Shown piece by piece: positions 53,614 to 62,684 of a stretch of 64,000 nucleotides of DNA. The position numbers and the translations under genes are program-made. The notes beneath the pieces were generated by a model, which did no database searches, was not told the DNA's origin, and saw only the letters and a program-made list of their open reading frames with translations. The DNA comes from CAVYTF01 sp963771435. Its GTDB lineage: Bacteria > Bacteroidota > Bacteroidia > Chitinophagales > Chitinophagaceae. The stretch is from the NCBI GenBank assembly GCA_963771435.1, contig CAVYTF010000022.1:1-64000 (forward strand), written 5' to 3'. Positions within the stretch are counted from its first letter, which is position 1; each line of letters begins with the position of its first letter.

Positions 53614-53850
53614 ATGCAAAATTTTACAAACGAAGACTTAATCCTTTACATTTACAATGAACTCAAAGGCAGCCGCAAAAGAGATTTTGAAAAAGAACTC
53701 CCCACTAACTGGGCTTTACAAGAAAAGTTAAACGTTTTTTTTGAAGCTTATAACAACCTTTCAAGATTGGGTTTGCGCTCGCCCAGGAAACAAAGCGTAA
53801 AAGCCATTTTACAATATGCGCATGCTGTTTCTGAGGTTACGTCTAATTAA
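53614..53850 (+). CDS. Conserved small hypothetical protein
   Basis: A 78-residue protein (ATG at 53614, preferred to a TTG at 53578) with the pattern FTNEDLILYIYNELKGSRKR, then WALQEKLNVFFEAYN and RSPRKQSVKAILQYA. I recall similar small proteins in related Bacteroidota, but no function. It is charged and probably helical, with no signal peptide. The N-terminal half resembles the first part of anti-sigma factor zinc-finger domains without the cysteines; that is weak. Confidence 0.65.
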   Translation: MQNFTNEDLILYIYNELKGSRKRDFEKELPTNWALQEKLNVFFEAYNNLSRLGLRSPRKQSVKAILQYAHAVSEVTSN

Positions 53851-53892
53851 CGTTACTACAAACAAACTTCTTTCCTTTGTGTTATTTATATA

Positions 53893-54552
53893 ATGACACG
53901 CAAAGAACGTTACGATTTTGTGATCAAGTATTTTCAGCAACATTTGCCTGAAGCTGAAACAGAGTTAACTTACGATAGCCCTTACCAACTCATTGTTTCG
54001 GTTATTCTTTCTGCACAGTGTACCGATAAGCGCGTAAATATGGTAACGCCTGTCATTTTTAAACAATATCCTGACGCACTGTCTCTGTCCCAAGCAGATT
54101 TTGATGACCTCTTCTATATTGTTAAAAGCATTTCTTACCCAAACAATAAAACAAAGCATTTGATCGGGATGGCAAAAATGCTGGAAGATAATTTTAATGG
54201 GGAAGTGCCCTTGACCGTAGAGGAATTAATGACGCTGCCGGGAGTGGGAAGAAAAACTGCGAATGTAATTACATCAGTAATAGATCAACAGCCTAACATG
54301 GCAGTGGATACACACGTATTCAGGGTTTCTGCTCGTCTTGGCTTAACAATAAATGCCAAAACGGTGCTTTCCGCAGAAAAGCAACTATTGCAATATTTAC
54401 CTGAAAACCTTGTTCACAAAGCCCATCACTGGCTTATATTGCATGGCAGATATGTTTGTGTTGCAAGGAAACCGAAATGCTCAATTTGTGGTCTAAATCC
54501 TGTGTGCAAGTATTTTCAAAATCAGAAAAGAACCATCGCAAAAATAACTTGA
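53893..54552 (+). CDS. nth: Endonuclease III
   Basis: A DNA glycosylase/AP lyase removing oxidised pyrimidines. The helix-hairpin-helix LPGVGRKTANV with catalytic Lys121, the catalytic Asp139 in VDTHVFRV and the four-cysteine 4Fe-4S cluster loop CVARKPKCSICGLNPVC (C-x6-C-x2-C-x5-C) are intact. The length of 219 is typical. It is followed after 12 bp by ctaA. Confidence 0.96.
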   Translation: MTRKERYDFVIKYFQQHLPEAETELTYDSPYQLIVSVILSAQCTDKRVNMVTPVIFKQYPDALSLSQADFDDLFYIVKSISYPNNKTKHLIGMAKMLEDNFNGEVPLTVEELMTLPGVGRKTANVITSVIDQQPNMAVDTHVFRVSARLGLTINAKTVLSAEKQLLQYLPENLVHKAHHWLILHGRYVCVARKPKCSICGLNPVCKYFQNQKRTIAKIT

Positions 54553-54564
54553 ACGCCCTTATAA

Positions 54565-55479
54565 ATGAACGCTCCTAAATTATATATTTTATTCACTAAA
54601 ACAGTACTTGTATCGATTTTTTTAGTGATTCTTGCAGGAGGCATTGTGCGCACAACACAAAGCGGCATGGGCTGCCCAGATTGGCCGCGCTGTTTTGGTT
54701 TATGGATTCCTCCTGCAAGCATTTCAGAGTTGCCGCCGAATTATCATAAATATCTTGACAAACAGAATATTGATACCGTATACAACCCACTACATGCCTG
54801 GATCGAGTATATCAACCGGGCTTTGACAGGCCTGTTAGGAGCATTGATATTTATTCATGTAATTTGGAGTTTCAGGCTATTCTTTAAAACAAAAAGGAGC
54901 ATTTGCTGGTGGTCATGTTCCTTACTATTGCTTACGGCATTTGAAGCATGGATAGGCAAAACAGTTGTTGACTCAAATCTTGAGGTTTTAAAGATCACTG
55001 CTCATTTAATGCCTGCCCTAATGATCGCCGCAGTACCGATTATTATTTTAAATAAAATAGATACCAAAGAAAAAATAAACAATACTAATTTAAAATGGAT
55101 AGCCACTCTAGTGATCATTCTCTTGATCGTGCAGATTATTATCGGCACAAAAGTGCGCAGCGAGGTGGATATTGTTTCTAAACTGTATGATTATTCCCAT
55201 CGTGAAAATTGGATAAAAATGCTTGATAGATTTTTTGATATTCATGCAGCTTTTTCATTTGTTGTGTCTGTTTCCTGTCTGGTCCTGTTTTTGAAAGGGC
55301 TGACTTATTATAAACTTCGGCAAAGCAGTATCTTTATTTTATTACTTGTAGTTGGAGAAATGGCGCTAGGGCTGATAATGGCATACAATAATATCCCCGC
55401 ATTTGCCCAGCCGTTACATCTTTTTTTTGCAAGTATGCTGATTATTACATTACTTAATTATCGCTTGAAATTTGAATAG
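54565..55479 (+). CDS. ctaA: Heme A synthase (CtaA/COX15 family)
   Basis: Converts heme O to heme A for cytochrome oxidase at the inner membrane. About seven to eight hydrophobic segments are visible. The first family motif VILAGGIVRTTQSGMGCPDW is intact, followed by INRALTGLLGALIFIHV. A second group in TKVRSEVDIV and FFDIHAAFSFVVSVSC supplies a conserved histidine. The length of 304 fits. It lies between nth and asnB on the same strand, 12 bp after nth. Confidence 0.92.
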   Translation: MNAPKLYILFTKTVLVSIFLVILAGGIVRTTQSGMGCPDWPRCFGLWIPPASISELPPNYHKYLDKQNIDTVYNPLHAWIEYINRALTGLLGALIFIHVIWSFRLFFKTKRSICWWSCSLLLLTAFEAWIGKTVVDSNLEVLKITAHLMPALMIAAVPIIILNKIDTKEKINNTNLKWIATLVIILLIVQIIIGTKVRSEVDIVSKLYDYSHRENWIKMLDRFFDIHAAFSFVVSVSCLVLFLKGLTYYKLRQSSIFILLLVVGEMALGLIMAYNNIPAFAQPLHLFFASMLIITLLNYRLKFE

Positions 55480-55514
55480 CTCTCTTTAGTAATGCAAGAT
55501 CTCAATAATTTTTT

Positions 55515-57386
55515 ATGTGCGGTATAGCAGGAATTATTTCACCACATTCATCCTTTGTACAGCAATTTAGGTTGCAGCAAATGGCTGATGCTTTGCAACA
55601 CCGCGGCCCTGATGGCGAAGGTTATTGGATCAATGAAGGATCTACACTTGGATTTGTACATAGACGTTTGACGATCATTGACCTTTCAAAAAATGGCGAT
55701 CAGCCATTTCACTACCTCCATTATATCCTGATTTTTAATGGCGAGATCTATAATTATATAGAACTTCGAAAGGAACTAAAACAACAGGGTTACTCCTTTA
55801 ATTCTGATTGTGATACTGAAGTTATCCCGGCAGCTTATAATCGATGGGGGAAAGATTGCCTTGATCATTTTGACGGCATGTTTGCTTTTGCTCTCTATGA
55901 TGAGAAAGAAGAAGAGCTTTTTATTGCGCGTGACAGGTTTGGTGAAAAGCCTTTGTATTATTACGCTGAATATATAGAAAGGGGCAAATTTGAGCAGTTC
56001 TTATTCGCGAGTGAAATGAAGGCTTTGTGGAAAGCGGGAGTGCCAAAGCATTTGAACGGGATGATGATGCTTAATTATCTTTCTCTTGGTTATGTTCAAA
56101 ACCCGTTGAAAAAAACTGAAACATTTTATACTAATATTTTATCGTTGCCCCCTGGCCATTATTTATCTGTATTTCCAGTGGAAGGAAAAGTGAGGCTGAA
56201 GAAATGGTATGAATTACCTAACGCTAACAGCACGCTGTCAACCACAGACTCAATAAAGCAATTTCAACAGTTATTTTTTTCTTCAGTTCATAAAAGATTA
56301 AGGAGCGATGTGCCTGTTGGAACAAGCTTAAGCGGTGGCGTTGACAGTTGTTCTATTATTGCTGGTATTGATCATTTGAAAAAAATTAACCAGGTAAATA
56401 ACCAGTGGAAGAATGTGGCATTTACTGCTGTTTTCCCCGGATTTGAAAAAGATGAATCTGAGCAAAGTAAAATTGTTGCAAACCTTTTTGGAATAAAACA
56501 ATTCACCACTGAACCAACGGAGAATGATTGGTCAAAGTATTTTGATGAATTAATGTATCACCAGGAAGAGCCTGTACAAAGTAGCAGCGTTCTTACGCAA
56601 TTCATGGTGTATAAATTGGCTAAGGAACATAATATTACTGTGTTGCTTGATGGGCAGGGGGGTGACGAGATCTTAGCAGGCTATAAAAAATATACGCATT
56701 GGTTTTTGCAGCAATTATTCAGAAGTAATAAGAATGATTTTTTTAAAGAGAAGGAATTATTGAGGCAAAATAAATTCCTCACAAAGTGGGATGCAAAAAA
56801 TTATGTTGCTGCCTATTTTCCATCGAAAGCAGCAACGCTATTGCAAAAGCGGGCAATTGACCAACAAAATCAAAATGCTTTTATAAACAAAGATTTTTTA
56901 CACCAGTATCAAAATAAAGATACATTGCAAAAGCCTGTTGTAAGAACCCTGGATGATATTTTATATTACAATACTTTTAATGCGGGGCTGGAAGAATTGC
57001 TGCGCTATGCTGACAGAAATTCTATGGCCCATTCCCGCGAGGTCAGGCTTCCTTTTTTGAACCATGAATTAGTTGAATTTATTTTTTCGCTGCCGCCTTG
57101 TTTAAAAATTAAAAATGGTTTTACAAAATGGATATTGCGGGAAAGCATGAATGCTATTTTACCAAAAGTAATTACCTGGCAAACCGATAAGACGGGCTAT
57201 GAGCCGCCGCAGAAGAAATGGATGAAAAGTAAAAACATACAGGAGCAAATAATGGAAAGCAGGAAAAAATTAATAGCTGAAAAGGTATTAAATAAATCCG
57301 CTGAAACAGTTGATATAGTTGCAAAAGAGGCACATGAAGAAAATAATTTTGACTGGAGGTTTTTATGTGCGGCAAAAATATTCTGA
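55515..57386 (+). CDS. asnB: Asparagine synthase (glutamine-hydrolysing)
   Basis: Makes asparagine from aspartate using glutamine and ATP. The N-terminal glutaminase starts MCGIAGI, with Cys2 as nucleophile, and has HRGPDGEGYW and IFNGEIYNY. The synthetase domain has the PPi loop SLSGGVDSCSI near residue 272. The length of 623 fits the AsnB type. It could instead amidate another substrate in surface-sugar synthesis, but no sugar cluster is next to it. Confidence 0.93.
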   Translation: MCGIAGIISPHSSFVQQFRLQQMADALQHRGPDGEGYWINEGSTLGFVHRRLTIIDLSKNGDQPFHYLHYILIFNGEIYNYIELRKELKQQGYSFNSDCDTEVIPAAYNRWGKDCLDHFDGMFAFALYDEKEEELFIARDRFGEKPLYYYAEYIERGKFEQFLFASEMKALWKAGVPKHLNGMMMLNYLSLGYVQNPLKKTETFYTNILSLPPGHYLSVFPVEGKVRLKKWYELPNANSTLSTTDSIKQFQQLFFSSVHKRLRSDVPVGTSLSGGVDSCSIIAGIDHLKKINQVNNQWKNVAFTAVFPGFEKDESEQSKIVANLFGIKQFTTEPTENDWSKYFDELMYHQEEPVQSSSVLTQFMVYKLAKEHNITVLLDGQGGDEILAGYKKYTHWFLQQLFRSNKNDFFKEKELLRQNKFLTKWDAKNYVAAYFPSKAATLLQKRAIDQQNQNAFINKDFLHQYQNKDTLQKPVVRTLDDILYYNTFNAGLEELLRYADRNSMAHSREVRLPFLNHELVEFIFSLPPCLKIKNGFTKWILRESMNAILPKVITWQTDKTGYEPPQKKWMKSKNIQEQIMESRKKLIAEKVLNKSAETVDIVAKEAHEENNFDWRFLCAAKIF

Positions 57387-57421
57387 CAATTACTCCATCT
57401 TTACATTTCAAACTTTATTTA

Positions 57422-58561
57422 ATGAAAATAGCAACAAAGTTCATACGTGCAGGAGCAGAGCCTGATCCTACAACGGGTGCGATCATGACCCCTATTTACC
57501 AAACCTCAACCTATGTTCAATCTGCACCTGATGTGCATAAAGGATATGATTACTCACGCGCTGCAAACCCTACCCGAACTGCATTAGAGACCGCAATGGC
57601 AGAAATTGAAAATGGCAAATATGGTTTGGTCTTTAGTAGTGGTGTGGCTGCAACAGACACTGTTTTAAAACTGCTGCGATCAGGCGACGAAGTGATCGCT
57701 GCAAACGATATGTATGGGGGAACTTACCGTTTATTTGAAAAAGTATTTACGAAGTTTGGGTTGAAGTTTCATTATGTTGACATGACCAATATTGAAAACA
57801 TCAAAACAAAAATTAGTGACAAAACAAAACTGATCTGGACAGAAACACCTACCAATCCCTTATTGAATATTACTGACATAGAAGCCGTTGCCTCTATCTC
57901 AAAAGCAAGCGGGGCCTTGCTTTGCGTGGATAACACGTTTGCTTCCCCTTATCTTCAAAACCCGCTTGACCTTGGCGCTGATATTGTCATGCATTCATCC
58001 ACAAAATATATCGGTGGCCATAGCGATGTGATACAGGGCGCACTGGTTATGAATGATAAAGAACTGCGTGAGCAATTACATTTTATTCAAAAAAGCTGTG
58101 GTGCAGTGCCGGGGCCGCAGGATTGCTTTTTGGTATTGCGTGGCATTAAGACCTTGCATTTGAGAATGGAGCGGCATTGCCTGAACGGGGAAAAGATCGC
58201 TCACTATTTACGAAGCAATAAAAACGTTAAGACTGTTTATTGGTGCGGCTTTGAAGACCACCCCGGTTATGCAATTGCAAAAAAACAAATGCGTGGTTTT
58301 GGAGGTATGTTAAGTTTTGAGCTAAAAGATGAAAGTATTGAAGCAGCAAAAAAAGTATTGATCTCTACTAAACTTTTTGCATTGGCAGAAAGCCTTGGCG
58401 GCGTAGAAAGCTTGATCAATCATCCTGCAACAATGACTCATGCCTCCATACCCCGTGAAGAAAGAATGAAAAATGGATTGAGTGATTCTTTGATAAGATT
58501 AAGTGTAGGTATTGAGGACGCAGATGATCTGATAGAAGATTTGAAGCAAGCAATTGGATAA
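57422..58561 (+). CDS. Cystathionine gamma-synthase/lyase family PLP enzyme
   Basis: A Cys/Met-metabolism PLP enzyme of 379 residues from the ATG at 57422. It has MTPIYQTSTYVQSAPDVHKG, the YSRAANPTR segment binding PLP phosphate, and the PLP lysine in MHSSTKYIGGHSD. The C-terminal signature ESLGGVESLINHPATMTHA is present. The family includes metB, metC, mgl and cth-type enzymes; I cannot choose between synthase and lyase by eye. The next gene starts 1 bp after the stop, so they are linked. Confidence 0.92.
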   Translation: MKIATKFIRAGAEPDPTTGAIMTPIYQTSTYVQSAPDVHKGYDYSRAANPTRTALETAMAEIENGKYGLVFSSGVAATDTVLKLLRSGDEVIAANDMYGGTYRLFEKVFTKFGLKFHYVDMTNIENIKTKISDKTKLIWTETPTNPLLNITDIEAVASISKASGALLCVDNTFASPYLQNPLDLGADIVMHSSTKYIGGHSDVIQGALVMNDKELREQLHFIQKSCGAVPGPQDCFLVLRGIKTLHLRMERHCLNGEKIAHYLRSNKNVKTVYWCGFEDHPGYAIAKKQMRGFGGMLSFELKDESIEAAKKVLISTKLFALAESLGGVESLINHPATMTHASIPREERMKNGLSDSLIRLSVGIEDADDLIEDLKQAIG

Positions 58562-58562
58562 A

Positions 58563-59333
58563 ATGCAAAATGATCTCAAACAATTTCTTGACTCCAAAGT
58601 AACCCTATACAATCATCCATCTTTTATAAATGCTGACCCTATTTGCATTCCGCACCTCTTTTCTAAAAAACAAGACATAGAGATAGCAGCTTTCTTCGCT
58701 TCCATTTTTGCATGGGGCAACCGTACAACCATCATCAATAAATCAAAAGCGTTGATGCAATTGATGGATAATTCGCCCTATGATTTCTGCCTGAACACTG
58801 TTCCGAAAAGCCTGAAACGCTTGTTAGGCTTTAAACATAGAACTTTTAACGAAACCGACTTGTTATATTTTATTGAATTTCTACAACATCATTATAATCA
58901 TTTCCATTCTCTTGAAGATGCATTTTCAAAATGGATGAACGATGATGATGAAAACATTGAAAATGCGCTCATTGGTTTTCAACAATACTTTTTTTCTTTG
59001 GCAGACATTCCTTCACGAACTAAAAAACATATTGCTACGCCAGCCAAAAGATCAAACTGCAAAAGGCTCAACATGTTCCTGCGCTGGATGGTTCGCAAAG
59101 ACAATGCTGGTGTGGATCTTGGTATATGGAATAAAATAAAACCATCGCAGCTTATTTGCCCGGTGGATGTGCATGTAGCGCGGGTTGCAAAGCGGCTGAA
59201 CATTTTGCAGCGCAAACAAACCGACTGGCAAGCCGCGCTGGAATTGACAACTTATTTAAAAACACTCGATGCCAACGACCCTGTCAAATATGATCTGGCG
59301 TTGTTTGGTTTGGGTGTCATTGAAAAATATTAA
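58563..59333 (+). CDS. TIGR02757/DUF2400 family protein
   Basis: A 256-residue protein matching the TIGR02757 family as I know it: FLDSKVTLYNHPSFINADP at the start, IFAWGNRTTIINKS, then MFLRWMVRKDNAGVDLGIW and LICPVDVHVARVAKRL. The family is widespread in Bacteroidota; the C-terminal part resembles DNA-glycosylase helix-hairpin-helix segments, but no catalytic role is established to my knowledge. The ATG at 58563 follows the previous stop by 1 bp. Confidence 0.88.
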   Translation: MQNDLKQFLDSKVTLYNHPSFINADPICIPHLFSKKQDIEIAAFFASIFAWGNRTTIINKSKALMQLMDNSPYDFCLNTVPKSLKRLLGFKHRTFNETDLLYFIEFLQHHYNHFHSLEDAFSKWMNDDDENIENALIGFQQYFFSLADIPSRTKKHIATPAKRSNCKRLNMFLRWMVRKDNAGVDLGIWNKIKPSQLICPVDVHVARVAKRLNILQRKQTDWQAALELTTYLKTLDANDPVKYDLALFGLGVIEKY

Positions 59334-59344
59334 TAAATACAATT

Positions 59345-59815
59345 ATGAAAATAACAGAAGCTTTAGCAAACGACCTCACGGCAATTGTTGAAGGTGAAAG
59401 CTGGTCTGATCCCGACCTGAAAAATGTGCTCGCTGACGTCTCTTTTATAGAAGCGATATCTCTTACTGCAGCATCTCCAAATAACATCGCTTCCATTGTT
59501 TACCATCTTAATTTTTATAATGATATACTATTCGATCGCTTAAATGGCCGTCTAACCACTGTCAACTCTGCTAATGGTTTCGACATGCCTCCACTTAAAA
59601 ATGAAGAAGAGTGGCAGGCCTTAAAAGCACTGAATATGTCTTCTGCAAAAAAGTTGACAGAATTCATCAAAACCTTGCCTGATGAGTTTTTATTTGTAAA
59701 GTTACCCGGCCAAAATAACACCCCCTACCAGGATATTCATGGTGTTGCCGAGCATGCTGCGTATCATTTAGGGCAGATCGTTATTCTCAAAAAACTTCTG
59801 AGAAGTGGAAAGTAA
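59345..59815 (+). CDS. DinB-family (DUF1572-like) protein
   Basis: A 156-residue four-helix-bundle protein. Histidines at the pattern IASIVYHLNFYNDIL and HGVAEHAAYHLGQIVILKKL fit a metal-binding DinB/YfiT fold. Members often act as small thiol-dependent transferases, but the substrate here is unknown. It follows TIGR02757 by 11 bp and precedes another small gene by 1 bp. Confidence 0.85.
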   Translation: MKITEALANDLTAIVEGESWSDPDLKNVLADVSFIEAISLTAASPNNIASIVYHLNFYNDILFDRLNGRLTTVNSANGFDMPPLKNEEEWQALKALNMSSAKKLTEFIKTLPDEFLFVKLPGQNNTPYQDIHGVAEHAAYHLGQIVILKKLLRSGK

Positions 59816-59816
59816 C

Positions 59817-60137
59817 ATGGACAACGAAGCGGCCAACCTTCAAATTTCGCTTAACACAACAATGGGAACTTCCCTCACGCAAGGCGTTTCCTTTGAATTA
59901 TTCCGCCGATCACTTATTGAATATCTGCAGCAACTCATTGATTATGATCTTGAAAAATTGATCTTCCTCTTATATAAAGTTGATGTGGATGAAAATAAAT
60001 TAAAGTCATTAATTGCAGGCGCCGCTGATGCAGGCGAAACTATCGCCGATCTCATTATCGAACGGCAGATGCAAAAAATAAGATCGCGCGAAACCTTTCG
60101 CAGCAACGGAAATATTAATGAAGAAGAAAAATGGTGA
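59817..60137 (+). CDS. Conserved hypothetical protein, small helical
   Basis: A 106-residue soluble protein (ATG at 59817, 1 bp after the DinB stop). A hydrophobic-charged region FELFRRSLIEYLQQLIDYD is followed by LEKLIFLLYKVDVDENKLKS and a charged tail. I do not recognise a named family; a similar pattern occurs in Bacteroidota genomes as a conserved unknown. It is translationally linked to the DinB gene. Confidence 0.65.
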   Translation: MDNEAANLQISLNTTMGTSLTQGVSFELFRRSLIEYLQQLIDYDLEKLIFLLYKVDVDENKLKSLIAGAADAGETIADLIIERQMQKIRSRETFRSNGNINEEEKW

Positions 60138-60210
60138 TCAACACATAACTCATACAACAAATCAACAATTCCCCTAAACCTCTACCTTTACGCCCTTTAA
60201 AATCTAAACA

Positions 60211-61215
60211 ATGAAACTTGTTTCTTATCTCAAAGACGAGCACGACCAGCTCGCCATTTTAGTGAATGATCTGTTATACGATACAGACCTTGTGCATCCC
60301 GAACTGCCCTCCGGCATGAGCATGTTTTTGCAATATTGGGAAGAGAACCTTTACGCAGCAACCCTTTGCGACCGCGCCATAAAAGACGGCCGCATCGGCA
60401 AAGAAAAAAGTGTGCCTCTGGCAGATGTGGTGCTCCTTTCCCCAGTGCCCATGCCCTCCAGTTGCAGGGATGGTTATGCCTTCCGCCAGCACGTGGCCGC
60501 CGCGCGCAGAAACCGCAAACTGCCCATGATACCTGAGTTTGATCAGTTCCCCGTTTTTTATTTCACCAACCACCACAGCGTGCAGGGCGCAGGCGAAATA
60601 AAATGTATGCCCGACCATTTCAGCAAGCTCGACTTTGAACTGGAAGCCGCCATCCTCATCTCCAAATTCGGCCGCAACATCAAACCCGAAGACGCTGACG
60701 AATACATCGGCGGCATCATGATCATGAACGACCTCAGCGCGCGCACTTTACAAATGGAAGAAATGCTGCTCAACCTCGGCCCCGCCAAAGGCAAAGATTT
60801 CGCCACCATCCTCGGCCCTTGCCTCGTAACGCTGGACGAACTCGAAAGCCTGGAAGTGCCCTGTAAGGAAAACCATACCGGCAAAAGCTGGAACCTGAAA
60901 ATGCGCTGCCGTGTAAACGGCGTGCAGGTAAGCGAGGGCAACCTCAGCGACATGGACTGGACCTTTGCCGAGATCATCGAACGCTGCTCTTACGGCGCTG
61001 ACCTCCACCCCGGCGACATCATTGGCAGCGGCACCGTAGGCACAGGCTGTTTCCTGGAACTGAACGGCACAGCAAAACTCGCCGACCCCAACTATGAGGA
61101 ACAATGGCTAAAGGAAAACGACATCGTAGAAATGGAAATAGACAGCTTAGGCACTTTAACCAACACGATCGTAAAAGAAGACAGTGATCTTTCGTTGTTG
61201 GGGAGGAAGAAGTAG
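60211..61215 (+). CDS. Fumarylacetoacetate hydrolase family protein
   Basis: A 334-residue protein with the FAH catalytic C-domain: LDFELEAAILISKFGRNIKP, then EYIGGIMIMNDLSARTLQ and DLHPGDIIGSGTVGTGCFLE. Acidic metal-binding residues are in the expected places (E-x-E in DFELEAA and the later D). Members hydrolyse or decarboxylate diketo acids in aromatic amino acid catabolism. No other tyrosine-degradation gene is in the window. Its G+C content is visibly higher than that of its neighbours. Confidence 0.88.
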   Translation: MKLVSYLKDEHDQLAILVNDLLYDTDLVHPELPSGMSMFLQYWEENLYAATLCDRAIKDGRIGKEKSVPLADVVLLSPVPMPSSCRDGYAFRQHVAAARRNRKLPMIPEFDQFPVFYFTNHHSVQGAGEIKCMPDHFSKLDFELEAAILISKFGRNIKPEDADEYIGGIMIMNDLSARTLQMEEMLLNLGPAKGKDFATILGPCLVTLDELESLEVPCKENHTGKSWNLKMRCRVNGVQVSEGNLSDMDWTFAEIIERCSYGADLHPGDIIGSGTVGTGCFLELNGTAKLADPNYEEQWLKENDIVEMEIDSLGTLTNTIVKEDSDLSLLGRKK

Positions 61216-61221
61216 TTCTCG

Positions 61222-61281
61222 ATGGAAGAATTACAAGAAATATTGAATGAACTTAAAACTACTTTAGATAAAATGCCATAA
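61222..61281 (+). other. Tiny open frame after the FAH gene
   Basis: An ATG-started 19-codon frame (EELQEILNELKTTLDKMP) starts 6 bp after the FAH stop. It has an amphipathic helix-like pattern but no known homologue. It may be chance or the remnant of a lost gene. Confidence 0.2.
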
Positions 61282-61296
61282 GCGGGGCAATACATT

Positions 61297-62193
61297 TTAC
61301 CCCTTCGTCAGCAGCACATGAAAGGAATTATCCGTTCCGTGCACGATATGAACAAGTGAAGTATAAACAGGGTATCCCGTAGCAGTTATCGTCAGTGTCG
61401 GGTTGCCATCCAGCATGTGGTCTTCCTGCATAAAACCATTCGCATCGCTCACCATCCCGTTTTTTGAATTGCTGAAACTCCCCTTCGCACCCACTATCGG
61501 CGCGCCCGTCACGCTGTCGTTCACCGTAATGTCAGCGCTGGTGATATGGTCAATGATAGCAGGCATCTTGCAGCCGGCCACCAGCCCGTTATAAAAATCA
61601 ACATTCGTAGTTTTATAGGTCTTTCCCAGTTTCAGCATGTTTTTAATGTCAACGTCCACTACCTTCAAAGCCGATTTAAACTTCTTTGTCTGCACAGGGC
61701 TTTGCGCATGAACCTGTTGAGATGATCCGCCCGTTTGCATAAAAGTATTCGTCAGGTTTTGAAGGTTTGTCAAATCTTCTGCAGTCACATAATCCGCCGT
61801 GATCGTCAAAAGGTTTGCATTCAATAAACTGTACACCGCCTGCAAACGCGAAGACGCATCCAGGTCAGCCACGTGCGTGTAATAACTTTCCGAATCATGC
61901 AGCCCGTTCGCCACTGAAAACATTCCCAGGCTCTCCAAGATCACCTGCGCCCTCCCGCTCAAAGTCGCCGCCACCAGCCCCGCCGCATTTTTAGCATTCA
62001 GTTTTTCCTGGCTGAACCCGCTGTTATCCAGCCCCGTGTTCCCTGCATAACTCAACGCCACGCCGTAATCAGTATTAAATTTTTTCACGATGGCCAAAAA
62101 CGCATTATCCGCAGCATAAGCGGCGGCGTTATCAGAAAAAAAACCGGGCAATCCGGAATTACGTCTCATTTTAGCTTCTTCGCGATCATTCAT
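61297..62193 (-). CDS. Hypothetical protein with a carboxypeptidase-regulatory-like C-terminus
   Basis: A 298-residue protein without an obvious signal peptide. Residues 1-220 are alanine-rich, helical and unrecognised. The last 75 (TVNDSVTGAPIVGAKGSFS, then MVSDANGFMQ and NPTLTITATGYPVY) resemble a carboxypeptidase-regulatory-like beta sandwich. The helical part may be a structural or surface module, but I cannot assign a function. It converges with the FAH gene. Confidence 0.7.
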   Translation of the reverse strand: MNDREEAKMRRNSGLPGFFSDNAAAYAADNAFLAIVKKFNTDYGVALSYAGNTGLDNSGFSQEKLNAKNAAGLVAATLSGRAQVILESLGMFSVANGLHDSESYYTHVADLDASSRLQAVYSLLNANLLTITADYVTAEDLTNLQNLTNTFMQTGGSSQQVHAQSPVQTKKFKSALKVVDVDIKNMLKLGKTYKTTNVDFYNGLVAGCKMPAIIDHITSADITVNDSVTGAPIVGAKGSFSNSKNGMVSDANGFMQEDHMLDGNPTLTITATGYPVYTSLVHIVHGTDNSFHVLLTKG

Positions 62194-62291
62194 AATAGTA
62201 AGATTTATATTTCAGGCCCTAAAACTAAAAGACTCTCATTTTATTACCAAAAAAAAGTTTTAAGCACTGCCTCCTTTCTAAAATTAAATAT

Positions 62292-62337
62292 CCCTTTGCA
62301 TCCTTTGCATGTATTCTTTGCGCCCTTTGCGTAAAAC
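62292..62337 (+). repeat. CTTTGCGCC-type dispersed repeat, copy 2
   Basis: CCTTTGCATCCTTTGCATG is followed by ATTCTTTGCGCCCTTTGCG and TAAAAC. It matches the 51373-51420 copy in core and order and lies 11 bp before the 21-bp minisatellite. Confidence 0.65.
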
Positions 62338-62348
62338 AACCCCATTAG

Positions 62349-62614
62349 CCATGTAATATCCCATCGCAGCCATGTAACATAGCATCGCAGCCATGCAACA
62401 TGACATTACAGCAGTGTAAGAAGCCATAGCAGCCTTGCAACACGACATAACAGCAGTGTAACATCACAAAACAGCCATGTAACATCCCATTACACCCATG
62501 TAACATCCCATCGCAGCCATTTAACATCCCAAAACAAGCATGTAACCTCCCAAAACAGGCATGTAACACCCCATCGCAGGCATGTAAGCACCCATCGCAG
62601 ACATGTAACCTCCC
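62349..62614. repeat. 21-bp minisatellite, twelve copies plus a partial
   Basis: Units start every 21 bp from 62349 to 62580, with a partial copy at 62601-62614. The consensus is CCATGTAACATCCCATCGCAG. The variation sits mostly in the middle and last thirds. One minus-strand frame stays open with a seven-residue period (MLHGCDG), but the pattern looks like a DNA repeat rather than a protein. There are no unique spacers, so it is not a CRISPR array. Confidence 0.93.
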
Positions 62615-62684
62615 TTTTTAGAAATAAGAGTTATAAATTTAAGGGTGGAACGAAGCAATTCAAGTCATATAAGATTCCTATTTG

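Larger units (their letters stand above)
62194..62684. other. Intergenic region with two repeat families
   Basis: About 490 bp, nearly half of it the 21-bp minisatellite (62349-62614), preceded by a CTTTGCGCC-type repeat at 62292-62337. No promoter element or gene is supported in the remainder. Confidence 0.7.

Noticed and set aside
62345..62569. A cysteine-containing heptad repeat protein on the minus strand
   Set aside because: It is a by-product of a 21-bp DNA repeat whose period is a multiple of three; no signal or family is visible.
62349..62614. CRISPR array
   Set aside because: The units are contiguous without unique spacers and no cas gene is present.
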